Assembly (NCBI GenBank): GCA_900539675.1
Contig: UQDJ01000034.1
Location: 1 to 20,675, forward strand
From: an uncultured Coriobacteriaceae bacterium
GTDB lineage: Bacteria > Actinomycetota > Coriobacteriia > Coriobacteriales > Eggerthellaceae
Length of the DNA stretch: 20,675 nucleotides
Reading direction: 5' to 3'
Shown: positions 6,534 through 14,404 of the stretch, one piece after another
How positions within the stretch are numbered: position 1 is the stretch's first letter
Layout: each line of letters starts with the position of its first letter
The notes under the pieces: generated by a model
Told to the model about the DNA's origin: nothing
The model's input: the letters and a program-made list of their open reading frames with translations, nothing else
The model's database searches: none
Translations under genes and position numbers: made by a program

Positions 6534-6929
6534 ATGATTTCCACAAGAGGCAGATACGCTCTTCGCGTCATGGTGGACCTTGCGCAGCATTATGGCGACA
6601 ACTATATCCCTCTTAAAGAGGTAGCCGAACGCCAACAAATCTCGAAAAAATACCTTGAATCCATTGTTAAAGACATGGTGAACGGAGGACTTATTGTTGG
6701 ATCCAGTGGAAAAGGTGGCGGATACCGTCTTCTTAGAAAACCGGAAGACTACACGGTTGGTGAAGTGGTGGAGCTTATGGAAGGTACGCTGGCCAGTGTA
6801 GCCTGCCTTCAAAAAGGTGCGGCACCCTGTCCTCGAGCGCAGACGTGTCAAACGCTGCCGCTCTGGACAGAGTACGACAAGCTTACTCACGATTTTTTCT
6901 ATGGGAAAAAACTTACTGACCTGCTGTAA
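6534..6929 (+). CDS. Rrf2-family transcriptional regulator (IscR/CymR-like)
   Basis: A 131-residue Rrf2-family DNA-binding protein. The N-terminus MISTRGRYALRVMVDLA, the winged-helix region with QISKKYLESIV (35-45) and the wing GKGGGYRLLR (59-68) are characteristic. Three cysteines, C91-x7-C99-x5-C105 in CLQKGAAPCPRAQTC, resemble the IscR [2Fe-2S] ligand set (normally a shorter first spacing), so the protein may sense iron-sulfur status or redox. Its place, divergent from cysK-metY, argues for a cysteine regulator in the manner of CymR. GAAAGGAG precedes the ATG. The gene ends 17 bp from the copA stop on the opposite strand, with no terminator visible between. Confidence 0.9.
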   Translation: MISTRGRYALRVMVDLAQHYGDNYIPLKEVAERQQISKKYLESIVKDMVNGGLIVGSSGKGGGYRLLRKPEDYTVGEVVELMEGTLASVACLQKGAAPCPRAQTCQTLPLWTEYDKLTHDFFYGKKLTDLL

Positions 6930-6946
6930 GGTCAAAATGCCAGGCT

Positions 6947-9751
6947 TTAAGCTATTTTTGCCTCATAGCCTTCTTCCACAACGGCATCTACCAGTGTGTT
7001 GTCAGGCACATCAGTGCTGAGTTTCACCGTGGCTTTCTTACCATCCAAATCCACAATGGCTTCATCAACGCCATCAATACTCTCAAGCGCCTTTTTGACA
7101 TGGGCTACACACTTTTCGCACATCATGCCTTCAACATCCAAAACCTTTTCCATTTCTCTATCCTTTCCTGGTCTTTGTTCTTGTTCGTGTCCCTGTTCTT
7201 CTTCGCGTCCTTGTCCTTGCTCTTGTTCAACATGTCCGGTTGATTGCGGTCTCCAGCGGCGCAGGCGCAACGCATTGGTTACCACACACACCGAAGAAAT
7301 ACTCATCGCAGCAGCTGCAATCATGGGGTTCAGTGTTATACCTGCAAAAGATAAAACACCTGCTGTCAGCGGGATACACAGCGCGTTATAAAACAGCGCC
7401 CAGAATAAGTTTTGTTTAATGTTGCGCATCGTAGCCCGCGACAAATCCAATGCTGCAGGAACGTCAAGTAGATCGCTATGCATAAGAACAATATCCGCAC
7501 TCGAAAGCGCAATGTCGGTACCCGCGCCAATCGCAATTCCCACATCGGCACGTGCAAGCGCCGGAGCATCATTGATGCCATCACCCACCATGGCCACCCT
7601 GCCTTGTGCCGAACGTTCGCGAACGATGCGCTCTTTATCAGCTGGAAGCACGCCTGCAATCACTTCATCGGCATGTACTATGGCGTTGATTGCCTGTGCG
7701 GTACGTTCGTCATCGCCGGTAAGCATAACGGTTCGAATACCCATGTGACGCAGCTGCATAATAGCCGCTGCACTCGTCGGTTTAACCGTATCCGCTAAGG
7801 CAACCAAACCCAACAGCTGCGTTTCACGTGCAAAGAAGATTACTGTCTTGCCTTCCTTAGCAAACCGAGCAAGCTTTTCTTGAACAGAGGTAGAGTCAAT
7901 CGAAACCCCGCAGCGCTGCATCATGCGCACGTTACCTGCATAGTAATGCGCTCCATCCATAACGCCCGAAACACCTTCGCCCGCTGACTGCATAAAGGCT
8001 TCCAGCTTAGGTTTATGTGCACCCAAGGACGCACGCGGGGCTTGATCTTTGACTGAAGCGGTAAACGAGCTATCCGATGGAATAGCGCCCAGGACTTCTT
8101 CGGCATACGCAACCATCGCGCGTGCCAAGGGATGCTCGGACTTTTCTTCGAGCGCCATCATAATACGGGCGAATTGCATCTTGGCATTGGCATCGATAAC
8201 CACGACATCGCTGACACGTAGTTTACCCTGGGTAATAGTGCCTGTTTTGTCCAAGATAACCGTCTTAACCGCCTGAGCAGTTTCCAGAGCTTCTGCCGAC
8301 TTCACCAAAATACCGCTCGTAGCACCGCGTCCCGTACCCACCATGATGGCAGTCGGCGTTGCTAAGCCCAGAGCACAGGGGCACGAAATGACCAACACCG
8401 AAATGGCGTACGAAAGAGAGCTTGCTACGTCAGCGCCCAAGGCCATCCACACCACAAACACCACAACCGCAATTGCGATAACTGCTGGCACAAAAATGCC
8501 GCTAATCTTATCGGCCATCTTTTCGATAGGAGCCTTGGAACTGGTGGCTTCGTCTACCAATCGAACAATACCTGCAAGAACAGTATTGGCGCCCACATGT
8601 TCAGCACGCATAGTGAAATACCCTGCCGTGTTGACAGTTGCACCGGTTACCGTATCGCCAGCATGCTTTCCCACTGGCACCGATTCACCTGTGATAACCG
8701 ACTCATCAACTGAGCCCGATCCATCAAGCACCACGCCATCAACTGGAATCGATGCACCCGTACGCACCGCAAGAACATCGCCCACATGCACTGCCGCCGC
8801 AGGTATTTCATGCTCTTTGCCGTTTTCAATACGTAGCGCCATCTTTGGCGATAAATCCATCAGCTGAGAAATCGAATCAGTTGTTTTACCTTTAGCTCGT
8901 GCTTCCAGGTATTTGCCTACCGTAATCAGCGTCAAAATCATGGCAGCCGATTCGAAATACAAGTTCATGGCGAAGCTGTGTACCATACTCAAATTGCCAT
9001 GGCCCGCGAAAAACGCCATGTTAAACAACGCATAGAGACCATATACCGTAGCTGCTCCCGATCCCAATGCGATAAGTGAATCCATATTGGGAGCACCATG
9101 AATGAGCGATTTAAAGCCATTGCGGAAGAATTTGAAGTTCACCACGAGCACCGGTATAAGCAGTACAAAAAGTACAAGCCCATACACCATAAGGTTTTCG
9201 TTGCCCAGCAACACCGACGGCAGCGGCCAGCCGAACATATGCCCCATTGATATATAAAAGAGAGGCACCATAAAAATGATGGACACAATCAAGCGGCGTA
9301 AAACACTTTTACGTTCTTGTTCAGCTGCAACCACTGAAGCATTAGCTGAGGTCTGCGCCACAGCGCCGAGTGCTGGAGCGCCCGCAACACCGTTTTGCAC
9401 CTCTGTCTTATCAAAAGCACCAGAAACACCTGCTGCATCCCCAATATTTAAAACACCGGCATCTTCCGCGCGCGGAATAGCACCATAGCCTGCCTTATCT
9501 ACGGCGGTTTCGATGCTGGCCACCACCTGTGCCACATTGGCACCCGGTTCAAATTCCACCTGCATTGAATTCTTAAGCAGGTTGACTGAGGCCTTATGCA
9601 CACCCGCTACCTTGTTGGTGGTTTTCTCCACCCGGGCCGAACAAGCCGCACACGACATGCCGGTCACATCAAACGTTTGACAAGCTGACACTGCTGCCTG
9701 ATTGGGTGAATCAGTCGAAACAGCACCAGCTGAAATGACTTCACTAGACAT
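6947..9751 (-). CDS. copA: Copper-exporting P1B-type ATPase with N- and C-terminal HMA domains
   Basis: A 934-residue P-type ATPase that pumps Cu(I) out across the cell membrane. The first heavy-metal domain has GMSCAAC (31-37). An Ala-rich linker (~92-148) leads to the membrane helices. The actuator motif is TGES (354-357), the transmembrane metal site CPC (457-459) and the phosphorylated aspartate DKTGT (501-505); SEHPLA and GDGINDAP follow. After the last helices, a Gln/Glu/Gly-rich linker of about 35 residues leads to a second HMA domain with GMMCEKC (875-881), resembling a fused CopZ chaperone. I chose the ATG at 9751, since AAAGGA lies upstream and overlaps the csoR stop; a TTG at 9775 is in frame but inside csoR. 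It lies 10 bp after csoR in one operon, so CsoR control is expected. Confidence 0.93.
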   Translation of the reverse strand: MSSEVISAGAVSTDSPNQAAVSACQTFDVTGMSCAACSARVEKTTNKVAGVHKASVNLLKNSMQVEFEPGANVAQVVASIETAVDKAGYGAIPRAEDAGVLNIGDAAGVSGAFDKTEVQNGVAGAPALGAVAQTSANASVVAAEQERKSVLRRLIVSIIFMVPLFYISMGHMFGWPLPSVLLGNENLMVYGLVLFVLLIPVLVVNFKFFRNGFKSLIHGAPNMDSLIALGSGAATVYGLYALFNMAFFAGHGNLSMVHSFAMNLYFESAAMILTLITVGKYLEARAKGKTTDSISQLMDLSPKMALRIENGKEHEIPAAAVHVGDVLAVRTGASIPVDGVVLDGSGSVDESVITGESVPVGKHAGDTVTGATVNTAGYFTMRAEHVGANTVLAGIVRLVDEATSSKAPIEKMADKISGIFVPAVIAIAVVVFVVWMALGADVASSLSYAISVLVISCPCALGLATPTAIMVGTGRGATSGILVKSAEALETAQAVKTVILDKTGTITQGKLRVSDVVVIDANAKMQFARIMMALEEKSEHPLARAMVAYAEEVLGAIPSDSSFTASVKDQAPRASLGAHKPKLEAFMQSAGEGVSGVMDGAHYYAGNVRMMQRCGVSIDSTSVQEKLARFAKEGKTVIFFARETQLLGLVALADTVKPTSAAAIMQLRHMGIRTVMLTGDDERTAQAINAIVHADEVIAGVLPADKERIVRERSAQGRVAMVGDGINDAPALARADVGIAIGAGTDIALSSADIVLMHSDLLDVPAALDLSRATMRNIKQNLFWALFYNALCIPLTAGVLSFAGITLNPMIAAAAMSISSVCVVTNALRLRRWRPQSTGHVEQEQGQGREEEQGHEQEQRPGKDREMEKVLDVEGMMCEKCVAHVKKALESIDGVDEAIVDLDGKKATVKLSTDVPDNTLVDAVVEEGYEAKIA

Positions 9752-9761
9752 AACGCATCCT

Positions 9762-10286
9762 TTATGAACGAGCAAATTTTTTAATCAGGCGCATCGCTTC
9801 ATCTAAAATGGCGTCGTCGCCTCGGCGAATGTGATCCTTGACGCACGTTTCTAGGTGATTGCGCAAAATGAGTTCTGCTGCAGAATGCACCGCGCTTTCC
9901 GCTGCTGCCAATTGCGTCAACACATCACCGCAATAGCGATTGTCATCAATCATGTTTTTGACGCCATTGAGCTGTCCAATGGCGCGATTCAATCTCTTCT
10001 GCACATCTGCCTGCAATTGAGTACTGCGCTCGGTTTCCTTATACCGACAAGCACAGCCAGGAGACGCATTCTGCTGGTCATCTGCTTGGAGACCGCTTTC
10101 CTGTTGTAAGTCAACGCGCTTTTCAATTTGAGTGGGCGCCGCTTCAGTGGATACGTTGGCTGTGGTGGGTGCTTCTGCTGTGGTGGGTGCTTCTGCCGTG
10201 GTAGACGCTTCTGCTTTGATAGACGCTGCTTTGGTAGACGCTTTTGATTGCACCGTTTTTTGTGTCGTGGTTTGTGACGTGATCAT
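9762..10286 (-). CDS. csoR: CsoR-family copper-sensing repressor with a long N-terminal extension
   Basis: The C-terminal half of this 174-residue protein is a complete CsoR domain (about 84-174), an all-helical tetrameric repressor that leaves DNA when it binds Cu(I). The Cu ligands are present: C119 (in RYCGD), H144 and C148 (in RNHLETC). The first ~80 residues are unusual: Thr/Ala/Ser/Lys/Glu-rich with a repeated TTAEAP unit, then a C78-A-C80 pair just before the fold. Family members are usually 90-120 residues. GGGGAGAG precedes the ATG at 10286. An internal start nearer the domain cannot be excluded. The gene is first in the operon with copA, and a CsoR box covers its promoter. Confidence 0.92.
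   Translation of the reverse strand: MITSQTTTQKTVQSKASTKAASIKAEASTTAEAPTTAEAPTTANVSTEAAPTQIEKRVDLQQESGLQADDQQNASPGCACRYKETERSTQLQADVQKRLNRAIGQLNGVKNMIDDNRYCGDVLTQLAAAESAVHSAAELILRNHLETCVKDHIRRGDDAILDEAMRLIKKFARS
10160..10255 (-). repeat. Short tandem repeats encoding the csoR N-terminal extension
   Basis: An approximately 18-bp unit, GTGGTGGGTGCTTCTGCY on the plus strand, recurs two to three times and then decays into GTAGACGCTTCTGC and GTAGACGCTTTTG forms. It encodes the TTAEAP-like residues of the extension. Length variation between strains is likely. Confidence 0.6.
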
Positions 10287-10316
10287 GGGCTCTCCCCTAT
10301 CTGTATCTCACTCCAC

Positions 10317-10344
10317 ACTATATACCCCCATGGGGTATATGCAA
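10317..10344 (-). promoter_or_regulatory. csoR-copA promoter
   Basis: On the minus strand, TTGCAT (-35; plus 10339-10344) and TATAGT (-10; plus 10317-10322) are separated by 16 bp. The CsoR box fills the spacer, as expected for steric repression. Confidence 0.65.
10320..10340. promoter_or_regulatory. CsoR operator
   Basis: ATATACCCC (10320-10328) and GGGGTATAT (10332-10340) form a perfect 9-bp inverted repeat around CAT. This matches the G-tract/C-tract dyad known for CsoR boxes. It lies 34 bp before the csoR start, inside the promoter, so it controls csoR and copA together. Confidence 0.9.
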
Positions 10345-10749
10345 GCAAGAATCACGCCACGGACACAAACCAAACCGGTAAGCGTTGAGCCGTGTTCAGC
10401 GCTGATAAAACCCAATCCCCCTCTGTGCAGGCATGATGGCTTTACGCGACAGCTTTGCCCGTTATTCCGTGCACGATATTTGAAATAAATAAGGAATTGG
10501 TACTTATTTAATACTCTTTATGAGTTCGTTATCAGTTGCCATTACAATTAGGCCTTGCGTTAGGGTATCTGGTTTACTACAAGCACTTTTATCCATTCGA
10601 ACTACATGGTAACTTGATGTTTGATCAGGTATTTTCTACCGAGTAGATACCTATAACTTGGTGGATTGACATGAAGCACATTACATAAACCAAGCGCCAG
10701 AACGCAGCTATATACCATCACTTCCGTCTGCCTTGCGAGGAATGAACAT
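10345..10749. other. 405-bp intergenic region before the deacetylase gene
   Basis: The region is non-coding and A/T-rich from about 10470. I see an inverted repeat, TAAATAAG (10486-10493) with CTTATTTA (10503-10510). A second (10627-10652) pairs AGGTAT and CTAC with GTAG and ATACCT across a 3-T bulge. A perfect TTGACA at 10666-10671 has no -10 at the right distance. The deacetylase promoter is probably here but I cannot place it. Confidence 0.4.
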
Positions 10750-12522
10750 ATGCAGTATCCAAACCAACCTCACCGCCGTCCCACCACTAGGTCGTTCACG
10801 GGACGTACACCGCAGAACACCAGTCGCGGGCCAGTCATAAATGCACGTGATGAACTTGAGCGCGAACGCGAAATGTACAGCGCTCATGATTCGCGTCAGT
10901 CTGGCCCAACGCCAGCACAGCGTTATGCCGAAGCGCAGAAGCAAAATCAGCAACATACTGCTGGCCAAGCGCAACAATACAACACAGCAGGTCAGCAGCG
11001 TCAAGCCTACAGCTACAATCAGCATCCATATGGTGCCACCAATGCGGCTACCGACCAGATTCATCAGACCAACCCGCAGGCTAGTGGTCACATCCCGCAG
11101 CAATATGCGGGGCAGAACCCACAGGCTAGCGGTCGTATGCCGCAATCTGCTGCAGACGGAACACCTCATTTTCCGCAAGAGCAAGGTCCTCAGAGTCGTA
11201 CGCCTCATATGCACAACTATTCCGCCAGCGCCTACAGCAATACCGCCAACGATCATCACGGACGCGGTGGCAGCACGATTCCCCGCAATGCCAGCGCCGC
11301 TGGCTATGGTGCCGACCACTATCTCAATCACAATAAGCATCGTGGAGGCGGCTTTGGCAAAAAAGGTATCATTGCCGTGGCATGCGCCGTGGCTGTAGTG
11401 GCCATTGGGGTATTCGCGTTCACGAATTATCTCAACACCAAGCCCGTCAACGTAACTATCAATGGACAACAGCAAACCATTTCGGGTGACCAGCGCTCCT
11501 TGCAGGGACTGTTGAACACCAATACGGTTTCAGTAACGCCGGGTAATTTTGTTGCCGTTGATGGATCGGTTATCACCCAGGGTGGTGGCACGCGTGCAAC
11601 AGCCACCATTAACGGCAATCAGCAGGATGACCTCAATACTCGTCTGAATGAAGGCGACGATGTCAGCCTGACCAACGGCACCGACGTAACCGAAGATTAC
11701 AGCGATAGCGACCCACAGCCTATTCCGCATACAGCAGAGATCAAAGGCACCGGTGCTATGCATCTCTATACCCAGGAAGGCTCCGACGGCGAAAAGGTAA
11801 CGCGCACAGGCAATCAGTCAGGCAAAACAGCAGAGATAACCACCAAAGATCCGCAGAACACCATTGTTCAGTACTACAACATCAATACAAACGGAGACAA
11901 AGTTATAGCGCTGACCTTTGACGATGGTCCCTGGGCTACTTCGACAAAAGAGATCCTGGATCTGCTTGATCAATACAACGCCAAGGCCACGTTCTTTACA
12001 GTAGGCAATTGCATTAAAGGTCACGAAGATTTGGTAAAGCGCGCTTTTGATTCTGGCCACGAAATTGGCACCCATACGCGCGATCATGCAGAGGGTAGTG
12101 GTCAGGGCGTTAGCCTTATCTTGATGTCCCCTGAAGAGCGCAAAGCAGAAGTTCTTGACGGCATGCAGGCCATCAAGGATGCAACCGGCCAAGATGCCAG
12201 CAAATTCTTCCGTTCGCCTGGCGGAAACTTTGACTCCAGCGTTGCCAGCGATTTGGATGGCATCGTAACGGGTGAAATTGGTTGGAACATTGATACCACC
12301 GACTGGAAACGTCCTGGCGCTGATGCTATCGCTAAGCGCATTGAACAGGTTAAACCTGGTTACATTGTTTTGATGCACGACGGCGGTGGCGATCGTTCGC
12401 AAACGGTACAAGCCCTATCCCAAGCCTTGCCAGTCTTGCAGCAGGAAGGGTATCGCTTCGTAACGGTAGAAGAACTGGTTAACAGCTACCCGTACCAGGA
12501 AGGTCAAGACCAAAACCAATAA
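10750..12522 (+). CDS. Membrane-anchored polysaccharide deacetylase (NodB/CE4)
   Basis: A 590-residue protein with a Gln/Asn/Pro/His-rich, probably disordered cytoplasmic part (1-203). One membrane helix (~206-228, after GFGKKG) is followed by a small extracellular domain like the YabE/DUF348 type (231-290: KPVNVTINGQQQTISG..., then LQGLLNTNTVSV). The NodB deacetylase domain is at about 384-580. Its motifs are intact: TFDDGP (D391, D392), the metal histidines in HTRDH (H442, H446), FRSPGG (R488), DTTDW (515-519) and LMHD (H543). It should remove acetyl groups from peptidoglycan or another cell-surface glycan outside the membrane, a modification known to give lysozyme resistance. The ATG at 10750 follows GAGGA. 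No signal-peptidase site is evident, so it is a type II membrane protein. Confidence 0.9.
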   Translation: MQYPNQPHRRPTTRSFTGRTPQNTSRGPVINARDELEREREMYSAHDSRQSGPTPAQRYAEAQKQNQQHTAGQAQQYNTAGQQRQAYSYNQHPYGATNAATDQIHQTNPQASGHIPQQYAGQNPQASGRMPQSAADGTPHFPQEQGPQSRTPHMHNYSASAYSNTANDHHGRGGSTIPRNASAAGYGADHYLNHNKHRGGGFGKKGIIAVACAVAVVAIGVFAFTNYLNTKPVNVTINGQQQTISGDQRSLQGLLNTNTVSVTPGNFVAVDGSVITQGGGTRATATINGNQQDDLNTRLNEGDDVSLTNGTDVTEDYSDSDPQPIPHTAEIKGTGAMHLYTQEGSDGEKVTRTGNQSGKTAEITTKDPQNTIVQYYNINTNGDKVIALTFDDGPWATSTKEILDLLDQYNAKATFFTVGNCIKGHEDLVKRAFDSGHEIGTHTRDHAEGSGQGVSLILMSPEERKAEVLDGMQAIKDATGQDASKFFRSPGGNFDSSVASDLDGIVTGEIGWNIDTTDWKRPGADAIAKRIEQVKPGYIVLMHDGGGDRSQTVQALSQALPVLQQEGYRFVTVEELVNSYPYQEGQDQNQ

Positions 12523-12922
12523 TCGCCGCTTTAAGGTCTACCAAGGTCCGCATACAGGTCTGCTGCGCGGTTCGTAAAAAGGTTTATTAGCCTCAAGCCA
12601 TCCCCTGAAAGTCTCACGGGCAGCAGGCCAACCCTTCAAAATCTCATGGGCATCGTATGGGGTTTATTCGTTTCGCCGATGTTAAAGGGGTCAAAACTTC
12701 GTAAAAAGCCCTACAATAGCGAAGTATTATCGTTGAACGGCTGCTTTAGGGTACCGGCCGGATGAGGCCCTGCCATCAAGCACGAAAGACGCACCGTTTG
12801 CCGCGCTGGCAATGCTCATAGCGCCCTGTTGGCCAAACTGGCAGCACATCGCTTGTCGCGCGCGTGGCACCGCCTGCGTCCTGATTGCCGCAGTCGCAAA
12901 CATCGAAAGGCACGTCATCCGC
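12523..12922 (+). other. 400-bp region upstream of pyk
   Basis: The region is non-coding. It holds AAGGTCTACCAAGGTCC (near 12535), a 30-bp-period imperfect repeat (AAAGTCTCACGGGCA at 12608 and AAAATCTCATGGGCA at 12638) and a -10-like TACAAT (12712-12717) without a good -35. This is where the operon promoter should be. No terminator for the deacetylase gene is evident, so read-through into pyk is possible. An open frame from 12812 runs into pyk but starts without a ribosome site. Confidence 0.4.
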
Positions 12923-14404
12923 ATGACGAAGCGAACCAAGATTATCTGCACTCTTGGTCCTGCTGTGGACTCAGAGTCAGCACTCAAGAACCTCATCCAG
13001 TCTGGTATGGATGTGGCTCGTTGTAATTTTTCCCATGGATCACACGCGGAACATAAGGCACGAATGGATCGCCTGAAAAAAATTCGCCGCGAACTTGATT
13101 CCCCTTGCGCCATTATGCTGGACACCAAAGGACCTAGCGTACGCACCGGCTTTTTAAAGAACCACGAACCGGTTCTGCTGCGTGCGGGCGACAACGTATT
13201 TCTTACGGAAGAAGGTATCGAAGGCACATCACGCCGCATCCATCAGTCATTCGTTGGGCTGCACAACTATGTGGAACCCGGCACCATCATTCTGATGGAC
13301 GATGGCTTAATTGAGCTTGCCGTCGATAAAACTATTGGCACTGACATTCAATGTACGGTGCAAAACTCTGGCATGCTAGGCGAATGCAAGCAGTTAAACC
13401 TGCCCGGCACCGCCATTCCCCTTCCTCCGATGACCGACCAGGATAAGGATGATTTACTCTTCGGCATTGAACAGGGTGTGGACTTCGTAGCTGCTTCATT
13501 TGTAAGCTGCGCTGAAGATGTTCACACCATTCGACAGTTCCTCATAGACAATGGTGGCCATGCCATTCGCATCGTATCCAAGATTGAAAATGCGAAGGCA
13601 GTCGAAAACATCGATGAAATTATTGCCGCATCCGATGCCGTTATGCTTGCCCGTGGCGATTTGGGCGTAGAAGTGCCTTCCAACCAGGTTCCACACCTGC
13701 AGAAAAAGATCATTAAGAAATGCAACCGCGCTTTCCGCCCCGTAATCACGGCAACTCAGATGCTTGATTCCATGATTCGCAACCCTCGTCCTACCCGCGC
13801 AGAAGTAGCCGACGTAGCAAACGCTATTTATGACGGCACCGACGCTGTAACGCTTTCCGGCGAAACCGCCATCGGCATGTATCCAGTTCCTGCCGTACAA
13901 ACCATGACGCAGATTGCTGAAGCAAGCGAACCCTATCTCTATGCCGAAGGCTCCATCCCCAACCGCACCGCAACGCCTGAAGGTATCTCTGCGGTTGTCG
14001 GGTTTTCTGCCGTAACCGCCGCCGAAAACATGGGCGCCACCTGCATCGTGACGCCAACCATGACTGGCCGTACGGCACGCTTGATTTCTAACTATCGTCC
14101 GCGCATTCCCATCTATGCGGTTACCACCTCCGAAGCCAATCGTCGCAGCTTGCAGCTGGCTTGGGGCATTACACCTTTAGCAGGCAAGGTAACCGGCGAT
14201 GCTTCCTTTATTTTGGAGCAGGCACGAAGCGTAGTAACGAAGCGCGGCTACGTACACAAGGGCGACATTGCCGTGTTCACACTGGGCGATCGCACCACAT
14301 CACCTCATACCGATGATGCTGGCCTTGATCCGCTGCTGCCATCACCACGCCCCACTAACGTTATGCAAATTGTCCAAATTGGCGTTGAAGAGGAAGGTAT
14401 GTAA
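12923..14404 (+). CDS. pyk: Pyruvate kinase
   Basis: A 493-residue cytosolic glycolytic enzyme that converts phosphoenolpyruvate and ADP to pyruvate and ATP. The N-terminus RTKIICTLGPA, VARCNFSHG (R33, N35, S37, H38), LDTKGPSVRTG (67-76) and the B domain are as expected. The active-site segment KIENAKAVENIDEI (K220, E222), MLARGDLGVE (D246) and ITATQML (T278) are intact. The C-terminal allosteric domain is present but has its own sequence. I chose the ATG at 12923, the conserved start, with AAAGG 12 bases upstream, a rather long spacing. The stop TAA shares its last A with the rhaB ATG, so rhaB is probably translated by coupling. This places pyk in the rhamnose operon; whether another pyk exists elsewhere cannot be seen. 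Confidence 0.95.
   Translation: MTKRTKIICTLGPAVDSESALKNLIQSGMDVARCNFSHGSHAEHKARMDRLKKIRRELDSPCAIMLDTKGPSVRTGFLKNHEPVLLRAGDNVFLTEEGIEGTSRRIHQSFVGLHNYVEPGTIILMDDGLIELAVDKTIGTDIQCTVQNSGMLGECKQLNLPGTAIPLPPMTDQDKDDLLFGIEQGVDFVAASFVSCAEDVHTIRQFLIDNGGHAIRIVSKIENAKAVENIDEIIAASDAVMLARGDLGVEVPSNQVPHLQKKIIKKCNRAFRPVITATQMLDSMIRNPRPTRAEVADVANAIYDGTDAVTLSGETAIGMYPVPAVQTMTQIAEASEPYLYAEGSIPNRTATPEGISAVVGFSAVTAAENMGATCIVTPTMTGRTARLISNYRPRIPIYAVTTSEANRRSLQLAWGITPLAGKVTGDASFILEQARSVVTKRGYVHKGDIAVFTLGDRTTSPHTDDAGLDPLLPSPRPTNVMQIVQIGVEEEGM

Noticed and set aside
10666..10671. Perfect TTGACA as the deacetylase promoter -35
   Set aside because: No -10-like hexamer occurs 15-19 bp downstream; TACATA is only 10 bp away and TATATA is 37 bp away.
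12812..12922. Extended pyruvate kinase start at 12812
   Set aside because: The family begins at RTKIICTLGPA; the extra 37 residues are unlike the fold and lack a Shine-Dalgarno.
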